From assembly GCF_002250655.1 (NCBI RefSeq), contig NZ_NOZR01000021.1, positions 51,639 to 115,638 on the forward strand: a stretch of 64,000 nucleotides of DNA. The letters run 5' to 3'. Position 1 is the first letter of the stretch. Every line of letters starts with the position of its first letter. This document shows positions 34,245 to 42,253 of this stretch, piece by piece. Below the pieces are notes generated by a model. That model was not told where the DNA came from and made no database searches. It saw only the letters and a list, made by a program, of their open reading frames with translations. Origin of the DNA: Mycolicibacterium sphagni. Lineage in GTDB: Bacteria > Actinomycetota > Actinomycetes > Mycobacteriales > Mycobacteriaceae. The translations under genes were made by a program, and so were the position numbers.

Positions 34245-35519
34245 ATGACTGAGACGATGGTCGCCACCGCCGACACTGACTTCGACATCACACCGCGCCT
34301 GAGCCACGCACATCGGCCCAACGCCGCGACAATCGCAAGGCAGCATGGCGTGCCCGTGCTCGACGTCGTCATCCCGGTCTACAACGAGCAAGTAGCGTTG
34401 GCCGGCTCGGTCCGCCGCTTGCATCGCTATCTCGAAGACAACTTCCCGTATTCGGCGCGCATCACCATCGCGGACAACGCCAGCATCGACGACACCCCGC
34501 GAATCGGTGTCGAGCTGGCTGACGAACTACCCGGTGTTCGTTTCGTCAGGATGGAGCAGAAGGGCCGGGGACGCGCACTGAACGCGGTGTGGTCGGCATC
34601 GGATTCTCCTGTGCTGGCCTACATGGACGTCGACCTGTCGACAGACCTGGCCGGGCTCGGGCCACTGGTGGCGCCGCTGATCTCGGGTCACTCCGACCTG
34701 GCGATCGGTACCCGTCTCGACCGGTCCTCTCGCGTCGTGCGCGGCCCGAAGCGCGAGTTCATCTCCCGCAGCTACAACCTCATCTTGAAATCGACACTGG
34801 CCGCACGCTTCTCGGACGCCCAGTGCGGCTTCAAAGCTATCCGCCGCGAGGTCGCACAGCGGCTCCTACCCTACGTAGAGGACACCGGCTGGTTCTTCGA
34901 CACCGAACTGCTCGTGCTCGCCGAACGCAGCGGCCTGCGCATCCACGAAGTGCCCGTCGACTGGATCGACGACCCCGACAGCCGGGTCGACATCGTGGCG
35001 ACCGCCACGGCCGATCTCAAAGGCGTCGCACGCATGCGCAGGGACCTCCGCCGGGGGTTCATCCCGGTCGAAACGATCGCGACCGATCTGGCACCTTCCG
35101 TCAGTGGCCCCGTTCCGGTCTCGGGTCTGAACCAGGTGCTGCGGTTCGGAGCTATCGGGATTGCCAGCACCGCAGCGTATCTGGTTCTGTTTGTGCTGCT
35201 GCACGGACTACTCGGCGCCCAGGGGGCAAATCTGGCAGCGCTGCTCATCACCGCGATCGCGAACACGGCCGCCAACCGCCGATTCACGTTCGGGGTGCGG
35301 GGGAGTGCCAACGCGGCGCGGCACCAGCTTCAGGGCCTGGTCGTCTTCGCGATAACACTCGCGATCACCAGCGGTGCCCTCGATGCTCTGCACGCTCTCG
35401 TGGTATCACCCTCGCGGACAGTGGAAGTCGCGATGCTGGTGGTCGCAAATCTGGCGGCCACTCTGATCCGCTTCGTATTGCTCCGGGTCTGGGTCTTCGG
35501 ACCACGGCGACCGCGCTGA
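34245..35519 (+). CDS. GT2 glycosyltransferase fused to GtrA-like membrane domain
   Basis: 424 residues. Residues ~38-265 are a family 2 glycosyltransferase: VVIPVYNEQ, ADNASIDDT, KGRGRALNAVW, the metal-binding YMDVDLSTDL and CGFKAIRREVAQ, typical of polyprenyl-phosphate hexose synthases. Residues ~290-415 are a GtrA domain with four membrane helices (LRFGAIGIASTAAYLVLFVLLH; NTAANRRFTFGVRG; RFVLLRVWVFG). The fusion couples synthesis of a polyprenyl-linked sugar with its membrane translocation. Follows the esterase gene by 128 bp. A strong terminator follows. Confidence 0.87.
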   Translation: MTETMVATADTDFDITPRLSHAHRPNAATIARQHGVPVLDVVIPVYNEQVALAGSVRRLHRYLEDNFPYSARITIADNASIDDTPRIGVELADELPGVRFVRMEQKGRGRALNAVWSASDSPVLAYMDVDLSTDLAGLGPLVAPLISGHSDLAIGTRLDRSSRVVRGPKREFISRSYNLILKSTLAARFSDAQCGFKAIRREVAQRLLPYVEDTGWFFDTELLVLAERSGLRIHEVPVDWIDDPDSRVDIVATATADLKGVARMRRDLRRGFIPVETIATDLAPSVSGPVPVSGLNQVLRFGAIGIASTAAYLVLFVLLHGLLGAQGANLAALLITAIANTAANRRFTFGVRGSANAARHQLQGLVVFAITLAITSGALDALHALVVSPSRTVEVAMLVVANLAATLIRFVLLRVWVFGPRRPR

Positions 35520-35541
35520 ATCGATCACATACCTGAAACCC

Positions 35542-35581
35542 GAACGGCACCGCTGCAGCTCAGTGCGCAGCGGTGCCGTTC
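35542..35581. terminator. bidirectional hairpin terminator
   Basis: Perfect 14-bp inverted repeat GAACGGCACCGCTG (35542-35555) and its complement (35568-35581) around a 12-base loop, in the 79-bp gap between the convergent GT2-GtrA and small secreted genes. No strong T run, as is usual in mycobacteria. Confidence 0.75.
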
Positions 35582-35598
35582 AACGTTTGCGGTCGGCG

Positions 35599-35877
35599 TC
35601 ACTTCGGGCAGTCGACATCGACGTAGGCCGTGACTATGTCGGTCGTGTTGATGTTGTCGACCGTGCACTGCGACAAGCCGACACCGTAGGAGCCGTTGAC
35701 CCAGTTCAATTGGACGTTGTAGCCGAGATTTCGCAAGTCGCGCACGGTCGCAGCAGCGGACTCCGAGCCCGCTGTCGGCACCGCCGATGCGTCGGCGCTC
35801 GCCAGTGGTACAGCGACCAGCGCTGCCATCAGGCCGCCCGCCACCAGGAACGTACAGTTGCGCAGCCATTTCGTCAT
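35599..35877 (-). CDS. small secreted protein
   Basis: 92 residues with a signal peptide ending PLASADA. The mature ~60 residues read ATVRDLRNLGYNVQLNWVNG...LSQCTVDNI...VDVDCPK, with two Cys likely paired. The fold cue (a helix then LGYNVQLNWV and a closing VDVDCP) resembles the PASTA-like small secreted proteins of mycobacteria. Preceded by a short intergenic stretch containing its promoter. Function unknown. Confidence 0.68.
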   Translation of the reverse strand: MTKWLRNCTFLVAGGLMAALVAVPLASADASAVPTAGSESAAATVRDLRNLGYNVQLNWVNGSYGVGLSQCTVDNINTTDIVTAYVDVDCPK

Positions 35878-36013
35878 AGCGCCTCCTCGTGCAGAACCCC
35901 TACGTCAATTACGCCTCAGTTTCCTTGGGCGACGACGTTTGTTCACTGCGCGTTAACTGTGGGGAGGTGCGCCGACGCGGTCTACAGCAACAGCAGAGCC
36001 GGTTGGCGACGTG

Positions 36014-36169
36014 CTAGAACCAGACTTTTCGGCCACCGACCGGACGGCCGACTGCACCCAAGATCCACAACACGACGCCGACCAAAACAAGGAGCCCGCC
36101 GATGGTGTACAGGATCGAGATGCCGGTGAAGTAGCCGATCAAGAGAAGGACGATGCCGAGAACGATCAT
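36014..36169 (-). CDS. DUF6131-like small membrane protein
   Basis: 51 residues, too short for most gene finders but convincing: MIVLGIVLLLIGYFTGI is one membrane helix, LYTIGGLLVLVGVVLWILGAVG a second, and the tail GRPVGGRKVWF is positively charged and faces the cytosol. This two-helix hairpin with a basic tail is the DUF6131 pattern common in actinobacteria. Third-codon GC is consistent with coding. Function unknown. Confidence 0.78.
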   Translation of the reverse strand: MIVLGIVLLLIGYFTGISILYTIGGLLVLVGVVLWILGAVGRPVGGRKVWF

Positions 36170-36306
36170 GATCAATCCGATCCGTAATGGGTCACTGGGT
36201 TATTGCTGCATAGGGAGAATTACCGAGCTTGTCAGTTTCAAACCGAATGGCCGTGATTACGCGTCCGAGGTGCTAATTTGTGGCACGGCTACGACAGCGG
36301 GTGTGA

Positions 36307-36751
36307 CACGAGCAGTGGTGGTTCGGGCGGTCACCGGCGGCTCATGGGCTGACCGGCTCGCGCGGCAATGCCGCCTTCTCTGTGTACCAAAGGTTTTCGG
36401 TGAACCCGTTCTTCACCACAGTCGGCGGTGCTCTCAACCGGGGCGACGCTGTGTCGAAAATGGGTGCGCACCGGCGAATCGACGGGGACCGTCATCAAAG
36501 TGAAGTCGGTCCGCGGCCCCCCCGATTTCGCACTGGTGTGGTCTGACATGACGCAGCTGCCCGGGGACTCCGGCGGACCGTGGTACACCCCGGGTCCCAC
36601 CGTCGTCGGCATGAGCTCCAGCACCGACGACGGGAACGAACCAGGCGGCGTCCAGGGCAGTCAGGCGCAGCCGATCGACCCGGTCATCGATATGATCCGC
36701 GCGAACCCCACGGTGTGGGGCAACGACTTCAAGGTATGGCTGGTGCAGTGA
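36307..36751 (+). pseudogene. frameshifted remnant of a trypsin-like serine protease
   Basis: The C-terminal frame (from ~36428) contains QLPGDSGGPWYTPG, the GDSGGP serine motif, then VVGMSSST and a helical tail to the stop at 36751. Just upstream, in another frame from 36307, lies FSVYQRFSVNPFFTTVGGALNRGD, which reads naturally into KMGA and then, after a +1 shift near 36465, into RTGESTGTVIKV. The His and Asp motifs and a signal peptide are missing, so the gene is truncated at its 5' end as well. Best explained as a decayed streptogrisin-type protease. Confidence 0.55.
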
Positions 36752-37038
36752 GATTGGCCGCCATCAGCCCGAGGATCGCCACCAGGTCGGCCATTGACGT
36801 TATGCCCCAGCCCTTCTCATAGTCGTAGACCTCCCGCAGCGGAGACTTCGATCCAACGCCCTCGAGGATGTCCAGGTCGTCAACCCAAATCGAGCCGGGA
36901 CGGATTCTTGCAGTCCACGCCCTGCGGGATTCCCCGGATCTCGACGATCTCGGCTGTCACTTTCACACCAGTAAGCATGCCCCCGAGACCGGGCTTGGCT
37001 CTTTGACTGAGGTTGATCTCGATCGCCTTGATTAGTTT
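36729..37038 (-). pseudogene. frameshifted remnant of an unidentified gene
   Basis: Two fragments in different frames read as one protein: AIEINLSQRAKPGLGGMLTG then EIVEIRGIPQG (from 37038 down), and after a shift near 36880, SIWVDDLDILEGVGSKSP followed by LREVYDYEKGWGITSMADL to the stop at 36731. Composition is protein-like in both, and neither has a plausible own start. I do not recognise the family. Its 3' end overlaps the serine protease remnant, so this ~700-bp stretch looks like a decaying locus. Confidence 0.35.
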
Positions 37039-37146
37039 CTAGCCGCCAAACCGTCAGTCATCGTCAAGAAAGACGCGAGGCGAAACGTCGGATCACACGA
37101 CCGATCCGGGCGGACAACACGTTGCTGGTCGTGGGAAGGTGGGCGA

Positions 37147-37746
37147 GTGGAACCCAAAAGCCAGCTCGACGGCTCGCGACGAGACGCCATCGTGCAAGCG
37201 GCGTTGGAGGTTCTCGCCGCCCGTGGGTCGGCAGATTCCAGTCTGCAGATCATTGCGAAAGCCGCCGGGGTGTCTGTTGGCCTGATCCAGCACTACTTCG
37301 GTTCCAAGGACGGCTTGATCGAAGCCGTGGACAGCTACGCGCTGCGCATCATTGGTACGGCCATGGCCGAGCCCACGCCGCCATCGGCCACCGAGTCGAT
37401 TCCCGAGGTGGGCCGGCGAGTAACGGCATTGTTTGGCGATCACTTACCGGTTCTGGACTATGTGGCTCGACAAGTGGTCGAGGGCACCGCGGCAGGCAAG
37501 GCGTTTTTCGACGCCGTGGCCTCCTTGGGCATCCAACGGTGGGACGACCTCTCGCGTGGTGGTGCCACCATAGATGACCTCGACACCGTCTGGGCCGGTC
37601 TCAATCCTTTGATTTTGACGCTGGGCGCCATCACCTTTCGCCGACACGTGGACCGCTATCTTCCTGAGGCCTTCACCAGCCCCGGCCAGCTCAGCCGGTG
37701 GGAGCAGGCGGTCAACACCCTCATCGGAGGCCAGCTCAACAGATAG
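37147..37746 (+). CDS. TetR family transcriptional regulator
   Basis: 199 residues from a GTG. The N-terminal HTH is standard TetR: RRDAIVQAALEVLAARGSAD then SLQIIAKAAGVSVGLIQHYFGSKDGLIEAV. The C-terminal ligand domain is helical and unremarkable. The stop is 38 bp before a pair of identical perfect palindromes (37785-37819) that lie in front of the next gene, so it is the obvious candidate to bind them. Ligand unknown. Confidence 0.88.
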   Translation: MEPKSQLDGSRRDAIVQAALEVLAARGSADSSLQIIAKAAGVSVGLIQHYFGSKDGLIEAVDSYALRIIGTAMAEPTPPSATESIPEVGRRVTALFGDHLPVLDYVARQVVEGTAAGKAFFDAVASLGIQRWDDLSRGGATIDDLDTVWAGLNPLILTLGAITFRRHVDRYLPEAFTSPGQLSRWEQAVNTLIGGQLNR

Positions 37747-37784
37747 AGCGCCAGCGAGGAGCCGCTGGCAAATTACTGAGCGTC

Positions 37785-37819
37785 CAATACGATCGTATTG
37801 GAGCAATACGATCGTATTG
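37785..37819. promoter_or_regulatory. two identical 16-bp palindromic operators
   Basis: CAATACGATCGTATTG occurs at 37785-37800 and again at 37804-37819. Each copy is a perfect palindrome and their centres are 19 bp apart. They lie between the TetR stop and the ClpN-domain gene. Size, symmetry and location fit tandem TetR-type binding sites; the second copy would overlap a -10-like TATTGT. Confidence 0.8.
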
Positions 37820-37865
37820 TTAGGCTCTCATGATGGTCGCGGGGGCGCCCTTACCCAGGGGCGAT

Positions 37866-38345
37866 ATGAGCACGGCTCAGCTTGCCCGAGCGTTGGGCAC
37901 TCTCGATGAGTCGGCGAAGGCCGCGGTGACCGCTGCCCACTACGAGGCCTATCGCTACGGGAGTGGCTTCCTCGGATCGGTGCATCTCCTGTTGGGGCTG
38001 CTCGCAGACACCGGAGAGCCCATGACGTCTTCCCTGACCAGGAACGGAGCGGCGCCCGAGATAATTCGGAGCCATTTCGAGCAGGTCTACGGGGCGCAAT
38101 CCCATGACCCTCCTCACGTGATGCATTTGCCCTACAACCTGCACGCCAAAGCCATCCTGATCAACGCGGCCAATTGCTCGTGCGGCTGCGGCACGAGCCA
38201 CACCGGGACCGACGATTTGTGGCGAGCCCTCGCCGATGCCGTGGGTTCGGTCGCCACGCGCGTGCTGGCCGAACTGGGTCAACTCGGCCATGTGCACCGT
38301 GGACTCCCAGAGAGAGCAAAAGGGTGCCGGCCAAGCCAACGTTGA
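37866..38345 (+). CDS. stand-alone Clp N-domain protein
   Basis: 159 residues from the ATG at 37866 (an in-frame ATG at 37830 would fit a leaderless transcript). The N-terminal half is one ClpN repeat (AAHYEAYRYGSGFLGSVHLLLGLL) and a second, weaker one follows (LPYNLHAKAILINAAN). There is no AAA+ domain. A Cys cluster (NCSCGCGTSH) interrupts the second repeat and could bind metal, which is unusual. ClpN-only proteins such as ClpS-like or ClpC adaptors modulate Clp proteases. Under the tandem operators, so probably TetR-controlled. Confidence 0.75.
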   Translation: MSTAQLARALGTLDESAKAAVTAAHYEAYRYGSGFLGSVHLLLGLLADTGEPMTSSLTRNGAAPEIIRSHFEQVYGAQSHDPPHVMHLPYNLHAKAILINAANCSCGCGTSHTGTDDLWRALADAVGSVATRVLAELGQLGHVHRGLPERAKGCRPSQR

Positions 38346-38359
38346 CACGCGGGTGCCCT

Positions 38360-38842
38360 CTAGGTTGACGACCGCGGATAGCCTCGTCGCACGGCGCGTT
38401 CGAGGATGCCCAACGTCGCGCGCAATGCCGGCTCGCCGATGATCGGGAAAATCTTGGCGTCGCGCCAGTGCTGATCGATCTCGGACCAGTCGTAAAACGA
38501 CGTGACCGCCGTTCCGCCGTCCGTGGGATCTAATCGGTAGCCATACACGTGCCCGATGTTCGGCTTCAGCTGGCCGAAGATCGTCCAAGCGATGAGCCGG
38601 TCCTGTTCGAACTGCGTGATCGACACTGTGACGTCGTATTTGCCCAATGGATAATCGTTGAGCGATTCGCGGTTCATGTGTACGACAAAGGTGTCGCCTT
38701 GGGCACGCACCGGCTGCCCGTCGGCGTCCTGCAGCATGCCGGTGGCGTCGATCGCAACGTGACCTTGCGGATCGCACAGGACCGCGAAGACGTCCGCAGC
38801 CGGAGCGGAGATGACTCGTTGAACCTCGATACGTTCATCCAC
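38360..38842 (-). CDS. SRPBCC (START/Bet v1-like) family protein
   Basis: 160 residues from the GTG at 38842; longer frames upstream lack a start. Pattern of the helix-grip fold: VQRVISAPAADVFAVLCDPQGHVAID, the strand-rich centre (VVHMNRESLNDYPLGKYDVTV), WTIFGQLKPNIGHVYGYRLDPTDGGTAVTSFYDWS and a long C-terminal helix. These proteins bind hydrophobic ligands such as lipids or polyketides. Ligand unknown. Converges with the ClpN gene. Confidence 0.82.
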   Translation of the reverse strand: MDERIEVQRVISAPAADVFAVLCDPQGHVAIDATGMLQDADGQPVRAQGDTFVVHMNRESLNDYPLGKYDVTVSITQFEQDRLIAWTIFGQLKPNIGHVYGYRLDPTDGGTAVTSFYDWSEIDQHWRDAKIFPIIGEPALRATLGILERAVRRGYPRSST

Positions 38843-38974
38843 GTCTACATCCTGGCACGGATGATCCGCGACATGGTTCGCCTTCGCTGACGGGTCGGGA
38901 AGTGCCAATTCAGGAGCCAAGCTCTGGGCACCGAAAACTGAGTTGGAATGTCGTAAAAAGTCATACGCCCGCAC

Positions 38975-40213
38975 CTAAGCCGAGCGGGGGACCGCGAAGG
39001 TGAACACAGCACCGTCACCCGGCTCCGAGGCCACGGTGACGTCGCCTCCGTGGGCTTGGGCGATCTCGCGCACCAATGCCAGCCCGATGCCGTGCGATTC
39101 GCGGCCGTTGGCGGTGTGCTTGGTACCCGGAGAGAACCGGGTAAACAGGGTGCTCATGGTCTCTGGGTCGATACCGACGCCGTTGTCTTTCACCACAAAG
39201 CTCACCGCTGAGTCGTTGCGACTTGTTGTCACATCGACTGTGCCGCCGGGATGTTCGTGACCTAGCGCGTTGTCAATCAGTGACGTCAATGCGCGCCGCA
39301 GTGCCGTCTCTGATCCCGTCACCTCGAATTCTGCCGCAGTATCGCCATTTTCGAGTTGATTGCGCAGTGTTACGCCCTGGGATTCGGCGAAGGGCGCCAT
39401 ACTCGCGCAGACGGACTCGGCGATGGCCGACATGTCCACCCGCTCGGAAGCCGGCCGGCGTGCCGTCATCGTCGCCGACGCCAGCAGGTCACCCACGATT
39501 TCGCCCAGCGCCCGGGTGTCGGCGACCACGGCATCGACCTCGCCTCTGAGGGCAGGATCGACCCGATGCGCCAGCAGCTGGACTCGGGTAAACAGCACTG
39601 TCAGCGGCGCGCGCAATTCGTGAGATGCGTCGGCGACGAAGCGGCGCTGCAGTGCCAGCGCCTGAACAAGCGGTTGCACCGACCGGCGGGTGAACAACAC
39701 AACAGCGGCACCTGAGGCGGCGATGCCGGCCAACTCGGCGACGGCAAGCGACAACAGCAGTCGGTCGCGGGCAGCATGATAGGGGGCGAGATCCATCATC
39801 GCCACGATCCGCGCGGACGGCCGGTCCACCACCAGCGTGCGGTAGCGTCGGCCCTCAGTGTCGAGGTTGCTGAATCCTGTTGGGCCCGAAAGGAGTGCCA
39901 CCCCCGGGAGGCCACCGTCGCTGTGGGACACTTTCCCACTGCGGGTCCGTATCGCCAGTTCCATGTCCGGTGGGGCATCGTCCGCGTCATCGGCAATGCT
40001 GGCCACTCTTTGCAGTTCGGCGGTCATCTGGCGGTTCTGTGCCCTGGCGTCGACGATGTACACGACAATTCCGACGACGAAGAGCACCAGCGCAAGAGCC
40101 AGCGAGGCCCGGATTGCCATGAATCGTGCGGCCCGGCGGACTAACGCCAGATCGCTGGCCGGGGTATGTGATTCATGTTGGACGATCCCAATCGACCGGT
40201 GTCGCAGCCTCAT
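38975..40213 (-). CDS. two-component sensor histidine kinase
   Basis: 412 residues. Two membrane helices (~33-55 and ~165-185) flank an extracytoplasmic sensor of ~110 residues, then a HisKA domain with the phospho-acceptor His in ADASHELRAPLTVLFTRVQ, and the ATPase domain with N box IDNALGHE, G1 KDNGVGIDPE and G2 GIGLALVREIAQAHGG. No HAMP domain is obvious. Its ATG overlaps the stop of the response regulator gene (ATGA), so they are co-translated. Signal unknown. Confidence 0.9.
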   Translation of the reverse strand: MRLRHRSIGIVQHESHTPASDLALVRRAARFMAIRASLALALVLFVVGIVVYIVDARAQNRQMTAELQRVASIADDADDAPPDMELAIRTRSGKVSHSDGGLPGVALLSGPTGFSNLDTEGRRYRTLVVDRPSARIVAMMDLAPYHAARDRLLLSLAVAELAGIAASGAAVVLFTRRSVQPLVQALALQRRFVADASHELRAPLTVLFTRVQLLAHRVDPALRGEVDAVVADTRALGEIVGDLLASATMTARRPASERVDMSAIAESVCASMAPFAESQGVTLRNQLENGDTAAEFEVTGSETALRRALTSLIDNALGHEHPGGTVDVTTSRNDSAVSFVVKDNGVGIDPETMSTLFTRFSPGTKHTANGRESHGIGLALVREIAQAHGGDVTVASEPGDGAVFTFAVPRSA

Positions 40214-40890
40214 TCCAGCCCAAACCGATAACCCGCGCGATGAACCGTGGACACCACCTGCCGGCCCAATTTTCGGCGCAGATAATGCACGTAAAGATCG
40301 ACCGCCCCGGTGGATTGCACTCCGAGGAACACAGTGTCGAGAAGCTGCGCACGCGTGAACACCCGCTTGGGTGCGGCCATCAGAATACCCAGCAGGCGCG
40401 CCTCCCGTTCCGACAATTCCACCTCGACTCCTGCCGGAGTGTTGCCTGAGACAGTGCGCGCGACACGGTCCAAGCGCAGCCCGCCCGCGCAAATTATGGC
40501 TGCGGCGCTATCGGTGCGCCGGACCAGCGCTCGGATCCGCGCTAACAGCTCGGGGATTTCAAATGGCTTGACGAGGTAGTCCTGAGCGCCCGCGTCAAGA
40601 CCGTCGACACGGTCCTCGACCGATCCCCGCGCAGTCAAGATCAGCGCGGGGGTAGTAACGCCTTGTGACCTAAGCAACGCAACGAGATCCGATCCGTCCA
40701 TCACCGGCAGGCCACGGTCAACGACCAGCGCCTGGTAGGTCCCGGTCAGGCCGCGATGCAGTCCCTGCTGCGCGTCATACGCGGCGTCGACGCGATAGCC
40801 CTGATCGGCAAACAAGTCGGCGAGCATTGCGCTGAGCACCCGGTCGTCCTCGACGACCAACAGCGCGGCGCCGCTCTCGGACGTGGTCAC
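40210..40890 (-). CDS. OmpR-family response regulator
   Basis: 226 residues from the GTG at 40890; an ATG at 40917 is possible but would add nine residues before the receiver. Receiver domain: VVEDD acidic pair, phospho-Asp in ALVVDRGLPVMDG, Thr-type switch in LILTARG and Lys in YLVKPFE. The C-terminal winged helix ends VDLYVHYLRRKLG...VHRAGYRFG, the OmpR/PhoB signature. Pairs with the downstream kinase by a 4-bp overlap. Target genes unknown. Confidence 0.9.
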   Translation of the reverse strand: MTTSESGAALLVVEDDRVLSAMLADLFADQGYRVDAAYDAQQGLHRGLTGTYQALVVDRGLPVMDGSDLVALLRSQGVTTPALILTARGSVEDRVDGLDAGAQDYLVKPFEIPELLARIRALVRRTDSAAAIICAGGLRLDRVARTVSGNTPAGVEVELSEREARLLGILMAAPKRVFTRAQLLDTVFLGVQSTGAVDLYVHYLRRKLGRQVVSTVHRAGYRFGLE

Positions 40891-40982
40891 GTAGCGAGAG
40901 TGCCATAGCGGTGCCACATAGAGCCCGCAATGCGCCTAGGCACGCACTCGCCACAGTCAAAGGTGCCCTCAGTAGCCCTGGA

Positions 40983-42095
40983 CTAGCCTCTAACAACTGG
41001 CAGTACGTCGCCGTCATAACGTGACAGCACGAGGTCGAGGCGAGACACCCGTTGGGTGAGATCACCGCGGAACCGGCGTACGTCGCCGACCACGTTGGGC
41101 CACAGATAGCGCCACGCTGCGTAACTGTTCGGCAGGGTGTAGACGTGGAATCCGGCATCGACGAACGGCCTCAGCACATCGATCGGTCGCAGTTGACGGT
41201 CAGGCCACCAGTCAGGAGACAATTCGACGACGATCTCGGCATCCGACCGCAGAGAACCTATCAAATTCACCATCCCCGCCAAGACGTCGGGTTCGGCGCC
41301 TTCGACGTCGACCTTGATGATCCGCGCCGCAGTGACTTCATCGAACGTCAAGAGCTGATCGAGCGGTATCGCATCGACGGTCGACTCGACGCGGAGGCCG
41401 CGGGTCGGCAGAGTCGTCGACATCCCCTCATTGTGTGCGGGACCGGCGAAGATCGTGAGCGTTCCTGTTTTCGCCGCAGCAGCCGCATTCACCTGACGGA
41501 TCCGATCGCCGAACGCATCGGCTCGGGCATTTCGATCCAACTCGTTGAACATTGTCGGGGATGCCTCTACCGCGACCACGCCACCGCAAGGACCGACCGA
41601 CCGCGCCGCCAGCAGCGAGTAATAACCGATGTTGGCGCCGACGTCGACGAACACGTCCCCCTCATCGAGTCGAGTGGCAATGAAGCGAGTCAGGTCCGGT
41701 TCCCACACCCCGAAGACCCAGATATAAGTCGCGATCAGGTCAGGAAGCCGGCACGTGAGGGTGGCTCCGAAATTGGTTATCCCGAAAAGGCGGGTCAAAT
41801 GTCTCCGACCGGCCGAAAACCTGAGCAGCAATGACAATGCCGTGAAGGGAGGCACCACCAAAGCCCCTCGAAGCGCCCTCTCGGCCAACGGAACCGAGCT
41901 GTCGACCGTTCGTAACCGCCGAACCGCGGATCTCAAAAAGCGGGCCCAAACCGACGCTACGGATTCGAGCTTCGTGTACGTCTGTTTCTGAGTTCTGGTT
42001 CGGGCCGTCAGCATGCGGGCGATCCTGCGGGCGACTTCTTTGAAGCACGAAAGAAACCCACCGTGGGCAGGCGCAGGCTGACCACTCCCGCGCAT
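40983..42095 (-). CDS. FkbM family methyltransferase
   Basis: 370 residues. The SAM-binding core is VFVDVGANIGYYSLLAARSVG, GGVVAVEASPTMFNELDRN and IIKVDVEGAEPDVLAGM, the FkbM signature. It ends with a conserved YLWPNVVGDVR region. N-terminal ~90 residues are basic and partly hydrophobic, perhaps a membrane-facing region. FkbM enzymes O-methylate sugars or other hydroxyls, often in glycolipid or polyketide pathways; no such cluster is visible here. Upstream of the two-component pair by 65 bp on the same strand. Confidence 0.85.
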   Translation of the reverse strand: MRGSGQPAPAHGGFLSCFKEVARRIARMLTARTRTQKQTYTKLESVASVWARFLRSAVRRLRTVDSSVPLAERALRGALVVPPFTALSLLLRFSAGRRHLTRLFGITNFGATLTCRLPDLIATYIWVFGVWEPDLTRFIATRLDEGDVFVDVGANIGYYSLLAARSVGPCGGVVAVEASPTMFNELDRNARADAFGDRIRQVNAAAAAKTGTLTIFAGPAHNEGMSTTLPTRGLRVESTVDAIPLDQLLTFDEVTAARIIKVDVEGAEPDVLAGMVNLIGSLRSDAEIVVELSPDWWPDRQLRPIDVLRPFVDAGFHVYTLPNSYAAWRYLWPNVVGDVRRFRGDLTQRVSRLDLVLSRYDGDVLPVVRG

Positions 42096-42253
42096 GCACT
42101 CTGCGTTTGATTCTCACTCACCTCGGCAAATACCCGCCGCGACACTCAGTTGATTCACCACCGGCATCCAGGAAATTGACAGGCGGAGTTCGAAATGCCC
42201 CTGACACCGACGAGCCATGCCGGGTGGCACCATGGGCCGCCTCCAACCGCCGT

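Noticed and set aside
36307..36751. Intact secreted serine protease
   Set aside because: His and Asp motifs and the signal peptide are missing and a frameshift is needed, so I call it a pseudogene.
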